64,000 nucleotides of DNA, from contig CM065814.1 in the NCBI GenBank assembly GCA_033398695.1, positions 15,682,358-15,746,357 of the forward strand. Reading direction: 5' to 3'. Below the pieces are notes generated by a model. It saw only the letters and a list, made by a program, of their open reading frames with translations. It was not told the DNA's origin and made no database searches. Within the stretch, counting starts at the first letter, position 1; the number at the start of each line of letters is the position of its first letter. The DNA is from Orobanche coerulescens. Its lineage: Eukaryota > Streptophyta > Magnoliopsida > Lamiales > Orobanchaceae. This document shows positions 11,761-26,433 of the stretch, piece by piece. The position numbers and the translations under genes were made by a program.

Positions 11761-14448
11761 TGTAACACCCCCAAACCAATTGGGAATATTACAGCACTGC
11801 AAACACTCTCCATGAGGATCTACCAGGCTAAAGGCGGAAAACACAACGTATAGATACATGCCAACATGACTAATAACGAATCACTAGACCGATTTGGTCT
11901 TTTACCACGACATACACATCGAACATACATAACTCTTTCTCATAACTCATACCCACGCAAGGGTTAGAATACATCAACATGCCCATAAAACGGGAGAATA
12001 ACACAATGGAGAGACAAACAACAAAACTCTACCAAAATACTCAACGACTGCTCTTCATGTGATTAGTGTCGTCGTTTTCCATCATCCTTCATATTGATCC
12101 TGTAGTTTGCTCCCCAGCAACCTGCAAGTACCTTGACACAATACAGACGTCCACCCCCCGAAAACTCTACTGTTTTGCTAGTGCAAGTATAAAATACGAA
12201 TACAAGCCATACATATCATACTCCAAGAACATAATAATCATGAACATACTTCCCGAGGTAAATCACTTGATCAAAACAGTTCAATCGTGTAAGATAGGGA
12301 TAAACCCAAAGTACCTCTACAAAACATTTATGATCTCGGGAATTTTGAAAACATTTGGGATTTAAGAATCCTCAAGCCTTTCGAAACCATTTAGGCACAC
12401 AACTCAAAAGTCATTTTCTCCAAATACAATTAGAATAATAACACACAGAGTCCACGACCCAATCATACCATTATGGTCACAAAGCTCGGGGCCACGACCC
12501 ATTCATACGTATCAACATATTCCCAGGGCTTATTCGCGTCCCGTGCTAACAAGCCACGGACCTCAGATGCTTCTGCAGAACATACCCGAGTGAATAACCT
12601 AATAGGGAACCATATCACATCACATGTCTCCGTGACAACTGTCACATAACCATAATCATACATACGTTCATAGTTATCCTGGCACCGCACTAACAAGCTA
12701 CGATCCTCGGAGCCTCCACGAGACATACCCGATTGGACTACCCCTGACACGTACGATCACACAACCAAAATCAAAACTACAAGTTATCCCGGCATCGCAC
12801 TAACAAGCTACGAACCTCGGAGTCCCCGCAAGACATGCCCGGATTGGATAACCTCACAAGTTATCTCGGCATCGGGCTAGCAAGCCCCGAACCTAGGAGT
12901 CCCCGCAAGACATACCCGTATTGGATAACCCTACGGCCATGACCGTCCCGTACTAGCAAGGATTGATCCCAGAGATTCAACAATCTTACCCGGTGGCACA
13001 TCACTTACGTCAATCACATAGTAACAAGCAAAATACCAATACCAAACAATACTAAGCACCTCAACCTCCTTACAAAGGAGTACCAAGTAATATCACACAA
13101 CGCCAATAATCACCGAACAAGTACACGTATCAATACACAATCCTCGACAAGTGATTATGGTCTACTATATTTACGAGTGTGATTATAACATCTTCCAACA
13201 TACAATAAATATTCCGATTACACATTTATCCACGAGGCATACGAGTTATCTCGGAGAAGACCCCTTTTATCGAGAATATACCGATCCTTTTAAAGTTCAT
13301 TAAAACATTCAAATTCCACATATAATCAATCACTAACTATCACGTCTACGAAACACGAAGTGTTTGGGCAAGACACTTGCCTCGATACCACGAGCAACCG
13401 AACAACGAACGGACACGATCGGATAGCCCTCTAACTTCCAAAAACGACCAAGGATCCGGCAACCTCACGAATACTATGAAAATAACACCAACATGAATCA
13501 ATAACACTAATCGGAAACCAAAACGATCCCAAATACAACAAGGATCTAAATGTTCTCAAAGAAATCAAGAATCATCATCCGGGTGATAAAAATCGATAAA
13601 TGGGTTACAAAATCCGAAGATCACGGCCCAGAAAATCAAGAATACACAACCGATCGGATGAGATCGGGTAAGAATCACAAAACCAAGGAAAACCCCCAAA
13701 TTCAAGAAACTAGGGTTCTAAGAAGAGAATACCTTGATTTGAGCAAAGGAGATGATTAGATGTTGTTGAACACCTACAAATCCACTCCAAGATGAAGCTT
13801 GATGACGAAGATCGCCCAAAACTTCCCTTAGAACTCGCTCCCGATGGAAAGGGATGAAGAAGAGTGAGAAATGACGAAGTCAAGTCTGCCGTCCAATATT
13901 TATACTGGACAGTTATTAGCGTGTGCTAAACACACTGCATTAGCGCGCGCTAACGGGGTCAACGCTCCAAAACATTCCACCTATAACATAGTTGGCGTGC
14001 TATAGCCAATATGCATAGCGTGCGCTAACGAGTCACGAATCCAGTTCAGTGGCTCTTGGACTGGTCTGCACCTACCAGGTAGCGTGCACTAGAAAGAACA
14101 ATTAACGTGCACTAGGCATACGATAGCGTGCGCTATCTAACAACCATAGCATGTGCTAATGAGACTCCAGTCCCAGTCTAGTAGCTCCTGGACTGCCAGT
14201 TAGCGTGCGCTACACACCCGATAGCATGCGCTAATGATGGCACAGTAGTGCGCGTTACTACACAAGCGGTAGCGTGCGCTACACTAAAATGAGTCGCAAA
14301 CTCATGCAAAGATGTGGAACGGAAATCAAACACATGTCAACTCATGACACAACCATACGTGGCACAACATTCCAAAGACATGGACAACGCCAACCGATAA
14401 TCCACAGAAAAACTCAACGAAACTGGAACGAATATCTCGGGTATTACA
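11761..14448 (-). repeat. Array LTR3 (2688 bp)
   Basis: TG...CA ends, TATA box at 13897-13904 and palindrome cluster at 13915-14285, all as in LTR1. Nearly identical to LTR1 and LTR4 by eye. Confidence 0.92.
13915..14285. promoter_or_regulatory. Palindrome cluster in LTR3 U3
   Basis: Same twelve-site series as LTR1, starting at TTAGCGTGTGCTAA and ending at GTAGCGTGCGCTAC. The first site carries a C-to-T change shared with LTR2 and LTR4. Confidence 0.78.
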
Positions 14449-15200
14449 TTCTACCCCTCTTAAAAGAAGTTTCGTCCCCAAAACTTAAAACACAAAACGA
14501 TCCACGCAAAACAATCTCAAATTACACACGCTATTCGTTGCCAACGTCCTGCAACGAATCACATGCAGCACGCAGCTGCTACCATCCATATCGCTACGCC
14601 ATAATGATAATGAAACGCAACGAACAAAATCAATATGGTTGACCAGTCCGAACAGTACATCAATCAAAATGCGAGCTCATCGCTGCACAAATACGAAATT
14701 CCACAGCCCAAGGGTTTGAAGATCGACAAAAATGCTAATTTCCCGAACTTAAGGAAATTACGAAGTAATCTAAATGCTCAAAAATCACATTACGAGATCA
14801 ACAAAAACCGGACAACAACGATCGAACAATCATATTCGAATCACGACGAACAACAAAAATTAAATAGCACCTCGAAGTTCACACCTCGACTCACGCCAAT
14901 AGGTGGTCTGGTAAGAACGGCAAGATATGCATCTACATAAGATTCACAGGAATGGAGCCGAATTCGGAAAAAGTCACAACGACAAACGAATTTCTCCGAA
15001 ACAGCACCACAACTCGTCCAACAATGAAAAGCGAAGAATAGAACGAGTTCAGAAAATATCAACGAGCACAAACAAGTCGACATGACTGGAAATACAGAAG
15101 TTCAACAATCCGATCCACTTCTAATGAAAGAAGTTTATCCCCGAAATTCGAAACAACAAAGTAATAAATTAACATGACATACAACTGGTAGACTACACTC

Positions 15201-16255
15201 TCAGGGACTCCACAGAGTCAGCCCTGATATTAATGCTCTAATCTGTGCCTCGGAAGACTCGGCGACTAACTCGCAAAACTGAACCCGGTGCCCCATGAGT
15301 CCGCACTTGTAACACGTTACTGGCGGTGAAGGGCAATGTGCACGAACATCCCCCAACACATTACAGTTGAAACACCTCCTGGCCTTACTGGGAGTCAAAG
15401 CTGATGATTTGGAACTCTCAGTCCCACGCATCGAGCGATGGAGCTTCACAGCATAAAGACTACGATGCTGCAATCTAGAAACGCCAACTCCAGTACTATC
15501 CGTAAGGTCATCGGGCATCCTCCGTTTCTTCGAATCGTGCACACGCTCCGACGATAACGAAGCTAGTTCGTAAGCCAAGGCTCGATCCTGATAATCCCTC
15601 AACAAAGTGTAAGCGAATCCCGCCAGATACTGGCGAATATCCAGCTCCATCCGTCTGTCAAAATGAAGGATCTTCTCTTCTTCGGTCCTCACCTGATCTC
15701 GCACATAACTGAGTTAATTGTTATAGTCGATGATAGCCTGTGACACCGATATATCTTGCGGTTCTACCAAATAGAATTCACGGATTCTCTGTTCTCTAAT
15801 TGGTTTCGGACAGAACTCAGCTTCCATAAATACCGAGAACTCCGCCCACGTGACATCACGATCACGAGGTTTAACGACTCCCTACCAATTAGCAGCATCT
15901 TTGTCAAGAAGGTACTGAGCGATACCTTCCGCTCTTCGGGAGAATCGACAGCCTCGAATATCTTTCCCAACTGGGAAAGCCGACCGTCCCAGCCCAACGC
16001 ATATTCAGCACCGGCGAATCGAGGAGGATTCATATGAACTACCTCTCGAAGCCATTAATTTACACCGATGTTCCGAGTCGCGTCAGTGTTGCGTTGAATT
16101 GCCTGGGTCAACTGGGTCATCTGTGGTGTTACTTGTTGCAATATAGTAGCAACACCAATACCAATATCATTCCCGGCAATATTCTCTCGATTCCGCATCT
16201 GATCGCCGTGGCCATCAGTACCACGGTTACGACCACGACCTCTGCCGCTTGGCAT
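15201..16255 (-). pseudogene. gag: Gag-like protein, array copy 3
   Basis: Starts at ATG 16253-16255. Breaks are the TAA at 16055-16057, the 4-bp deletion near 15921 and the common TAA at 15714-15716. In addition the normal TGA stop has become AGA, so the C-terminal frame runs 12 codons further to 15201. Both zinc knuckles remain. Confidence 0.86.
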
Positions 16256-17028
16256 AATAACAAGCAACAACCTAATGCAATGTAAATCACATAATCACAC
16301 ATAGAATCCATTCACAAATGATCGACTGCAAAATTGGGCCTGGCGGCAAAATGCAGTCCCAAGACTTTTGCCCAGCTAGAAAGCGCGCTCCACAACAAAA
16401 GATGGCGTGCGTTAATGGTGCAAGTTTGGAAACACATACATACTCACCTTCCAACGGTACCAGACCAGAGGATACCAATAAACAACATTGTACAAATCCA
16501 AACACCAACGGTTCACATAATTACAACATCACACAAATAACCATCGAAAGTTAATTGACATTCAAAACTGAATTTCCACCTCTCGGTCAAGGAAACTATC
16601 TCAACGAGTGCATACCGAATGACTCAGCATTCACAACACCACTTAATCACAACTCGGAGAATTATAGTCGAGTGAAAACAACATCGTTACCACACACCTT
16701 TTAACGAAATGCATGGAACCGAAAAGTTAAAAACGAGAGTCACGTTTCAAGTAAGTTTTTGGTAGACCTCATTTGAGTTTTAAAAATCAAATTTTTGAAA
16801 ACTTGCAATGCAAGATGAAAATAAAATATAAGTAGTTTGAGTTCTCAAAAGTTTACGGTCTCGAGGTCATCATACGGAAATCAAACTTTTTCTTTCTTGA
16901 AGGATGTTTTGAAATAAAATTTACGTGACTTCCCAAAACATTCAAAACTTTAAAGTATCAAGTTGATAAACCTTCTTAGTGTAACCACACCAAAACGTTA
17001 CTCCTGTAAAAACGATTTATACAAGGAT

Positions 17029-17077
17029 ACATATATATATATATATATATATACATACATACATACATACATATACA
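17029..17077. repeat. (TA)n(CATA)n microsatellite, int3
   Basis: Shorter TA run with five CATA-type repeats; differs in length from every other unit. Confidence 0.9.
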
Positions 17078-17363
17078 CCGGCACATTACAAAAAGCAAAC
17101 AAACATGGAGTACGTATTCATGATTCACATTTAACTCCTCATCATAACATAAATATCACACAAGCAAGTGTAACACGAGACACAACAATATAATGGGGAG
17201 ACTTACATCCACAGACCGCACGAAGATGATGGCTGCACCTTGATACTAATCACTACCGACCTCCAGACGACGCATCGCGACACAACTCAGTCAAACAAAA
17301 TCTAACCAAACAAGACTCGAAAACACACAACTCGACCCGACATTCTAGGTTTCCACAACCTAA

Positions 17364-17375
17364 GCTTTGATACCA
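17364..17375 (-). other. Primer-binding site of int3
   Basis: Minus-strand TGGTATCAAAGC, five bases from LTR4 at 17381. Confidence 0.85.
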
Positions 17376-17380
17376 TATTA

Positions 17381-20068
17381 TGTAACACCCCCAAACCAAT
17401 TGGGAATATTACAGCACTGCAAACACTCTCCATGAGGATCTACCAGGCTAAACGCGGAAAACACAACATATAGATACATGCCAACATGACTAATAACGAA
17501 TCACTAGACCGATTTGGTCTTTTACCACGACATACACATCGAACATACATAACTCTTTCTCATAACTCATACCCACGCAAGGGTTAGAATACATCAACAT
17601 GCCCATAAAACGGGAGAATAACACAATGGAGAGACAAACAACAAAACTCTACCAAAATACTCAACGACTGCTCTTCATGTGATTAGTGTCGTCGTTTTCC
17701 ATCATCCTTCATATTGATCCTGTGGTTTGCTCCCCAGCAACCTGCAAGTACCTTGACACAATACAGACGTCCACCCCCCGAAAACTCCACTGTTTTGCTA
17801 GTGCAAGTATAAAATACGAATACAAGCCATACATATCATACTCCAAGAACATAATAATCATGAACATACTTCCCGAGGTAAATCACTTGATCAAAACAGT
17901 TCAATCGTGTAAGATAGGGATAAACCCAAAGTACCTCTACAAAACATTTATGATCTCGGGAATTTTGAAAACATTTGGGATTTAAGAATCCTCAAGCCTT
18001 TCGAAACCATTTAGGCACACAGCTCAAAAGTCATTTTCTCCAAATACAATTAGAATAATAACACACAGAGTCCACGACCCAATCATACCATTCTGGTCAC
18101 AAAGCTCGGGGCCACGACCCATTCATACGTATCAACATATTCCCAGGGCTTATTCGTGTCCCGTGCTAACAAGCCACGGACCTCAGATGCTTCTGCAGAA
18201 CATACCCGAGTGAATAACCTAATAGGGAACCATATCACATCACATGTCTCCGTGACAACTGTCACATAACCATAATCATACATACGTTCATAGTTATCCT
18301 GGCACCGCACTAACAATCTACGATCCTCGGAGCCTCCACGAAACATACCCGATTGGACTACCCCTGACACGTACGATCACACAACCAAAATCAAAACTAC
18401 AAGTTATCCCGGCATCGCACTAACAAGCTACGAAGCTCGGAGTCCCCGCAAGACATGCCTGGATTGGATAACCTCACAAGTTATCTCGGCATCGGGCTAG
18501 CAAGCCCCGAACCTAGGAGTCCCCGCAAGACATACCCGTATTGGATAACCCTACGGCCATGACCGACCCGTACTAGCAAGGATAGATCCCAGAGATTCAA
18601 CAATCTTACCCGGTGGCACATCACTTACGTCAATCACATAGTAACAAGCAAAATACCAATACCAAACAATACTAAGCACCTCAACCTACTTACAAAGGAG
18701 TACCAAGTAATATCACACAACGCCAATAATCACCGAACAAGTACACGTATCAATACATAATCCTCGACAAGTGATTATGGTCTACTATATTTACGAGTGT
18801 GATTATAACATCTTCCAACATACAATAAATATTCCGATTACACATTTATCCACGAGGCATACGAGTTATCTCGGAGAAGACCCCTTTTATCGAGAATATA
18901 CCGATCCTTTTAAAGTTCATTAAAATATTCAAATTCCACATATAATCAATCACTAACTATCACGTCTACGAAACACGAAGTGTTTGGGCAAGACACTTGC
19001 CTCGATACCACGAGCAACCGAACAACGAACGGACACGATCGGATAGCCCTCGAACTTCCAAAAAAGACCAAGGATCCGGCAACCTCACGAATACTATGAA
19101 AATAACACCAACATGAATCAATAACACTAATCGGAAACCAAAACGATCCCAAATACAACAAGGATCTAAATGTTCTCAAAGAAATCAAGAATCATCATCC
19201 GGGTGATAAAAATCGATAAATGGGTTACAAAATCCGAAGATCACGGCCCAGAAAATCAAGAATACACAACCGATCGGATGAGATCGGGTAAGAATCACAA
19301 AACCAAGGAAAACCCCCAAATTCAAGAAACTAGGGTTCTAAGAAGAGAATACCTTGATTTGAGCAAAGGAGATGATTAGATGTTGTTGAACACCTACAAA
19401 TCCACTCCAAGATGAAGCTTGATGACGAAGATCGCCCAAAACTTCCCTTAGAACTCGCTCCCGATGGAAAGGGATGAAGAAGAGTGAGAAATGACGAAGT
19501 CAAGTCTGCCGTCCAATATTTATACTGGACAGTTATTAGCGTGTGCTAAACACACTGCATTAGCGCGCGCTAACGGGGTCAACGCTCCAAAACATTCCAC
19601 CTATAACATAGTTGGCGTGCTATAGCCAATATGCATAGCGTGCGCTAACGAGTCACGAATCCAGTTCAGTGGCTCTTGGACTGGTCTGCACCTACCAGGT
19701 AGCGTGCACTAGAAAGAACAATTAACGTGCACTAGGCATACGATAGCGTGCGCTATCTAACAACCATAGCATGTGCTAATGAGACTCCAGTCCCAGTCTA
19801 GTAGCTCCTGGACTGCCAGTTAGCGTGCGCTACACACCCGATAGCATGCGCTAATGATGGCACAGTAGTGCGCGTTACAACACAAGCGGTAGCGTGCGCT
19901 ACACTAAAATGAGTCGCAAACTCATGCAAAGATGTGGAACGGAAATCAAACACATGTCAACTCATGACACAACCATACGTGGCACAACATTCCAAAGACA
20001 TGGACAACGCCAACCGATAATCCACAAAAAAACTCAACGAAACTGGAACGAATATCTCGGGTATTACA
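17381..20068 (-). repeat. Array LTR4 (2688 bp)
   Basis: Same ends, TATA box at 19517-19524 and palindrome cluster at 19535-19905. Few differences from LTR3. Confidence 0.92.
19535..19905. promoter_or_regulatory. Palindrome cluster in LTR4 U3
   Basis: Same series of sites as LTR1 and LTR3, upstream of the LTR4 TATA box. Confidence 0.78.
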
Positions 20069-20856
20069 TTCTACCCCTCTTAAAAGAAGTTTCGTCCCCG
20101 AAACTTAAAACACAAAACGATCCACGCAAAACAATCTCAAATTACACACGCTATTCGTTGCCAACGTCCTGCAACGAATCAAATGCAGCACGCAGCTGCT
20201 ACCATCCATATCGCTACGCCATAATGATAATGAAACGCAACGAACAAAATCAATATGGTTGACCAGTCCGAATAGTACATCAATCAAAATGCGAGCTCAT
20301 CGCTGCACAAATACGAAATTACACAGCCCAAGGGTTTGAAGATCGACAAAAATGCTAATTTCCCGAACTTAAGGAAATTACGAAGTAATCTAAATGCTCA
20401 AAAATCACATTACGAGATCAACAAAAACCGGACAACAACGATCGAACAATCATATTCGAATCACGACGAACAACAAAAATTAAATAGCACCTCGAAGTTC
20501 ACACCTCGACTCACGCCAATAGGTGGTCTGGTAAGAACGGCAAGATATGCATCTACATAAGATTCACAGGAATGGAGCCGAATTCGGAAAAAGTCACAAC
20601 GACAAACGAATTTCTCCGAAACAGCACCACAACTCGTCCAACAATGAAAAGCGAAGAATAGAACGAGTTCAGAAAATATCAACGAGCACAAACGAGTCGA
20701 CATGACTGGAAATGCAGAAGTTCAACAATCCGATCCACTTCTAATGAAAGAAGTTTATCCCCGAAATTCGAAACAACAAACTAATAAATTAACATGACAT
20801 ACAACTGGTAGACTACACTCTCAGGGACTCCACAGAGTCAGCCCTGATATTAATGC

Positions 20857-21855
20857 TCAAATTTGTGCCTCGGAAGACTCGGCGACTAACTCGCAAAACT
20901 GAACCCGGTGCCCCATGAGTCCGCACTTGTAACACGTTACTGGCGGTGAAGGGCAATGTGCACGAACATCCCCCAACACATTACAGTTGAAACACCTCCT
21001 GGCCTTACCGGGAGTCAAAGCTGATGATTTGGAACTCTCAGTCCCACGCATCGAGCGATGGAGCTTCACAGCATAAAGACTACGATGCTGCAATCTAGAA
21101 ACGCCAACTCCAGTACTATCCGTAAGGTCATCGGGCATCCTCCGTTTCTTCGAATCGTGCACACGCTCCGACGATAACGAAGCTAGTTCGTAAGCCAAGG
21201 CTCGATCCTGATAATCCCTCAACGAAGTGCAAGTGAATCCCGCCATATACTGGCAAATCTCCAGCTCCATCCGTCTGTCAAAATGAAGGATCTTCTCTTC
21301 TTCGGTCCTCACCTGATCTCGCACATAACTGAGTTAATTGTTATAGTCGATGATAGCCTGTGACACCGATATATCTTGCGGTTCTGCCAAATAGAATTCA
21401 CGGATTCTCTGTTCTCTAATTGGTTTTGGACAGAACTCCGCCCACGTGACATCACGATCACGAGGTTTAACGACTCCCCACCAATTAGCGGCATCTTTGT
21501 CAAGAAGGTACTGAGAGATGGGTACCTTACGCTCTTCGGGACAATCGACAGCCTCGAATATCTTTCCCAACTGGAAAAGCGAACCGTCCCAGCCCAACGC
21601 ATCTTCAGCACCGGCGAATCGAGGGGGATTCATATGAACTACCTCTCGAAGCCATTGATTTACACCGACGTTTCGAGTCGCGTCAGTGTTGCGTTGAATT
21701 GCCTGGGTCAACTGGGTCATCTGTGCTGCTACTTGTTGCAATATAGTAGCAACACCAATACCAATATCATTCCCGGCAATATTCTCTCGATTCCGCATCT
21801 GATCGCCATGGCCATCAGTACCACAGTTACGACCACGACCTCTGCCACTTTGCAT
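20857..21855 (-). pseudogene. gag: Gag-like protein, array copy 4 (most intact)
   Basis: Starts at ATG 21853-21855. A single TAA (21334-21336), the one present in all copies, separates an N-terminal part of about 173 residues from a C-terminal part of about 158 residues with the two zinc knuckles; otherwise the frame is open throughout. It lacks 24 bp (8 residues) present in copies 1-3; the deleted piece is bounded by GAACTC direct repeats, consistent with slippage. The codon that is TAA in copies 1-3 is CAA (Gln) here. Confidence 0.88.
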
Positions 21856-22628
21856 AATAACAAGAAACAACCTAATGCAATGTAAATTACATAATCACAC
21901 ATAGAATCCATTCACAGATGATCGACTGCAAAAATTGGGCCTGGCGGCAAAATGCAGTCCCAAGACTTTTGCCCAACTAGAAAGCACGCTCCACAACAAA
22001 AGATGGCGTGCGTTAATGGTGCAAGTTTGGAAACACATACATACTCACCTTCCAATGGTACCAGACCAGAGGATACCAATAAACAACATTGTACAAATCC
22101 AAACACCAACGGTTCACATAATTACAACATCACACAAATAACCATCGAAAGTTAATTGACATTCAAAACTGAATTTCCACCTCTCGGTCAAGGAAACTAT
22201 CTCAACGAGTGCATACCGAATGACTCAGCATTCACAACACCACTTAATCACAACTCGGAGCATTATAGTCGAGTGACAACAACATCGTTACCACACACCT
22301 TTTAATGAAATGCATGGAACCGAAAAGTTAAAAGCGAGAGTCACGTTTCAAGTAAGTTTTTGGTAGACCTCATTTGAGTTTTAAAAATCAAATTTTTGAA
22401 AACTTGCAATGCAAGATGAAAATAAAATATAAGTAGTTTGAGTTCTCAAAAGTTTACGTTCTCGAGTTCATCATACGGAAATCGAACTTTTCCTTTCTTG
22501 AAGGATGTTTTGAAATAAAATTTACGTGACTTCCCAAAACATTCAAAACTTTAAAGTATCAAGTTGATAAACCTTCTTAGTGTAACCACACCAAAACGTT
22601 ACTCCTGTAAAAACGATTTATACAAGGA

Positions 22629-22660
22629 TATATATATATATATATACACATACATATACA
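22629..22660. repeat. (TA)n microsatellite, int4
   Basis: Short allele of the site, with the CATA part reduced. Confidence 0.88.
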
Positions 22661-22946
22661 CCGGCACATTACAAAAAGCAAACAAACATGGAGTACGTAT
22701 TCATGATTCACATTTAACTCCTCATCATAACATAAATGTCACACAAGCAAGTGTAACACGAGACACAACAATATAATGGGGAGACTTTCATCCACAGATC
22801 GCATGAAGATGATGGCTGCACCTTGATACTAATCACTACCGACCTCCAGACGACGCGTCGCGACACAACTCAGTCAGACAAAATCTAACAAAACAAGACT
22901 CGAAAACACATAACTCGACCCGACATTCTAGGTTTCCGCAACCTAA

Positions 22947-22958
22947 GCTTTGATACCA
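22947..22958 (-). other. Primer-binding site of int4
   Basis: Minus-strand TGGTATCAAAGC beside LTR5 at 22964. Confidence 0.85.
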
Positions 22959-22963
22959 TATTA

Positions 22964-25648
22964 TGTAACACCCCCAAACCAATTGGGAATATTACAGCAT
23001 TGCAAACACTCTCCATGAAGATCTACCAGGCTAAACGCGGAAAACACAACGTATAGATACATGCCAACATGACTAATAACGAATCAGTAGACCGATTTGG
23101 TCTTTTACCACGACATACACATCGAACATACATAACTCTTTCTCATAACTCATACCCACGCAAGGGTTATAATACATCAACATGCCCATAAAACGGGAGA
23201 ATAACACAATGGAGAGACAAACAACAAAACTCTACCAAAATACTCAACGACTGCTCTTCATGTGATTAGTGTCGTCGTTTTCCATCATCCTTCATATTGA
23301 TCCTGTGGTTTGCTCCCCAGCAACCTGCAAGTACCTGGACACAATACAGACGTCCACCCCCCGAAAACTCCACTGTTTTGCTAGTGCAAGTATAAAATAC
23401 GAATACAAGCCATACATATCATACTCCAAGAACATAATAATCATGAACGTACTTCCCGAGGTAAATCACTTGATCAAGACAGTTCAATCGTGTAAGATAG
23501 GGATAAACCCAAAGTACCTCTACAAAACATTTATGATCTCGGGAATTTTGAAAACATTTGGGATTTAAGAATCCTCAAGCCTTTCGAAACCATTTAGGCA
23601 CACAGCTCAAAAGTCATTTTCTCCAAATACAATTAGAATAATAACACACGGAGTCCACGACCCAATCATACCATTCTGGTCACAAATATCGGGGCCACGA
23701 CCCATTCATACGTATCAACATATTCCCAGGGCTTATTCGCGTCCCGTGCTAACAAGCCACGGACCTCAGATGCTTCTGCAGAACATACCCGCGTGAATAA
23801 CCTAATACGGAACCATATCACATCACATGTCTCCGTGACAACTGTCACATAACCATAATCATACATACGTTCATAGTTATCCTGGTACCGCACTAACAAG
23901 CTACGATCCTCGGAGCCTCCACGAGACATACCCGATTGGACTACCCCTGACACGTACGATCACACAACCAAAATCAAAACCACAAGTTATCCCGGCATCG
24001 CACTAACAAGCTACGAACCTCGGAGTCCCCGCAAGACATGCCCGGATTGGATAACCTCACAAGTTATCTCGGCATCGGGCTAGCAAGCCCCGAACCTAGG
24101 AGTCCCCGCAAGACATACCCGTATTGGATAACCCTATGGCCATGACCGACCCGTACTAGCAAGGATAGATCCCAGAGATTCAACAATCTTACCCGGTGGC
24201 ACATCACTTATGTCAATCACATAGTAACAAGCAAAATACCAATACCAAACAATACTAAGCACCTCAACCTCCTTACAAAGGAGTGCCAAGTAATATCACA
24301 CAACGCCAATAATCACCGAACAAGTACACGTATCAATACACAATCCTCGACAAGTGATTATGGTCTACTATATTTACGAGTGTGATTATAACATCTTCCA
24401 ACATACAATACATATTCCGATTACACATTTATCAACGAGGCATACGAGTTATCTCGGAGAAGACCCCTTTTATCGAGAATATACCGATCCTTTTAAAGTT
24501 CATTAAAACATTCAAATTCCACATATAATCAATCACTAACTATCACGTCTACGAACCACGAAGTGTTTGGGCAAGACACTTGCCTCGATACCACGAGCAA
24601 CCGAACAACGAACGGACACGGTCGGATAGCCCTCGAACTTCCAAAAACGACCAAGGATCCGGCAACCTCACGAATACTATGAAAATAACACCAACATGAA
24701 TCAATAACACTAATCGGAGACCGAAACGATCCCAAATACAACAAGGATCTAAATGTTCTCAAAGAAATCAAGAATCATCATCCGGGTGATAAAAATCGAT
24801 AAACGGGTTACAAAATCCGAAGATCACGGCCTAGAAAATCAAGAATACACAACCGATCGGATGAGATCGGGTAAGAATCACAAAATCAAGGAAAACCCCC
24901 AAATTCAAGAAACTAGGGTTCTAAGAAGAGAATACCTTGATTTGAGCAAAGGAGATGATTAGATGTTGTTGAACACCTACAAATCCACTCCAAGATGAAG
25001 CTTGATGATGAATATCGCCCAAAACTTCCCTTAGAACTCGCTCACGATGGAAAGTGAAGAAGAGTGAGAAATCACGAAGTCAAGTCTGCCGTCCAATATT
25101 TATACTGGATAGTTATTAGCGCGCACTAAACACACTGCATTAGCGCGTGCTAACGGGGTGAACGCTCCAAAACATTCCACCTATAACATAGTTAGCGTGC
25201 TATAGCCAATATGCATAGCGTGCGCTAACGAGTCACGAATCCAGTCCAGTGGCTCTTGGACTAGTCTGCACCTACCTGGTAGCGTGCACTAGAAAGAACA
25301 ATTAACGTGCATTAGGCATACGATAGCGTGCGCTATCTAACAACCATAGCATGTGCTAATGAGACTCCAGTCCCAGTCTAGTAGCTCCTGGACTGCCAGT
25401 TAGGGTGCGCTACACACCCGATAGCATGCGCTAATGATGGCACAGTAGTGCGCGCTACTACACAAGTGGTAGCGTGCGCTACACTAAAATGAGTCGCAAA
25501 CTCATGCAAAGATCTGGAATGGAAATCAAACACATGTCAACTCATGACACAACCATACGTGGCACAACATTCCAAAGACATGGACAACGCCAACCGATAA
25601 TCCACATAAAAACTCAACGAAACTGGAACGAATATCTCGGGTATTACA
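22964..25648 (-). repeat. Array LTR5 (2685 bp)
   Basis: Same ends, TATA box at 25097-25104 and palindrome cluster at 25115-25485. It shows more private substitutions than LTR1-LTR4. Confidence 0.92.
25115..25485. promoter_or_regulatory. Palindrome cluster in LTR5 U3
   Basis: Same series; the first two sites read TTAGCGCGCACTAA and TTAGCGCGTGCTAA, that is, shifted variants of the palindrome, and one later site has TTAGGGTGCGCTA. Confidence 0.78.
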
Positions 25649-26433
25649 TTCTACCCCTCTTAAAAGAAGTTTCGTCCCCGAAACTTAAAACACAAAACGA
25701 TCCACGCAAAACAATCTCAAATTACACACGCTATTCGTTGCCAACGTCCTACAACGAATCACATGCAGCACGCAACTGCTACCATCCATATCGTTACGCC
25801 ATAATGATAATGAAACGCAACGAACAAAATCAATATGGTTGACCAGTCCGAACAGTACATCAATCAAAACGCGAGTTCATCGCTGCACAAATACGAAATT
25901 CCATAGCCCAAGGGTTTGAAGATCGACAAAAATGCTAATTTCCCGAACTTAAGGAAATTACGATTAAAAAATGCTCGAAAATCACATTACGAGATCAACA
26001 AAAACCGGACAACAACGATCGAACAATCATATTCGAATCACGACGAACAACAAAAATTAAATAGCACCTCGAAGTTCACACCTCGACTCACGCCAATAGG
26101 TGGTCTGGTAAGAACGGAAAGATATGCATCTACATAAGATTCACAGGAATGGAGCCGAATTCGGAAAAAGTCACAACGACAAACGAATTTCTCCTAAACA
26201 GCACCACAACTCGTCCAACAATGAAAAGCGAAGAATAGAACGAGTTGAGAAAATATCAACGAGCACAAACGAGTCGACATGACTGGAAATACAGAAGTTC
26301 AACAATCCGATCCACTTCTAATGAAAGAAGTTTATCCCCGAAATTCGAAACAACAAAGTAATAAATTAACATGACATACAACTGGTAGACTACACTCTCA
26401 GGGACTCCATAGAGTCAGCCCTGATATTAATGC

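Larger units (their letters stand above)
14449..17380 (-). mobile_element. Array internal region int3
   Basis: Same layout. PBS at 17364-17375. It resembles int1 more than its neighbour int2: it shares the 4-bp gag deletion and the four-A form of the tract near 16328. Confidence 0.9.
20069..22963 (-). mobile_element. Array internal region int4
   Basis: Same layout. PBS at 22947-22958. With int5 it forms a subgroup marked by a 24-bp gag deletion and by CAA instead of TAA at the first gag stop site. Confidence 0.9.
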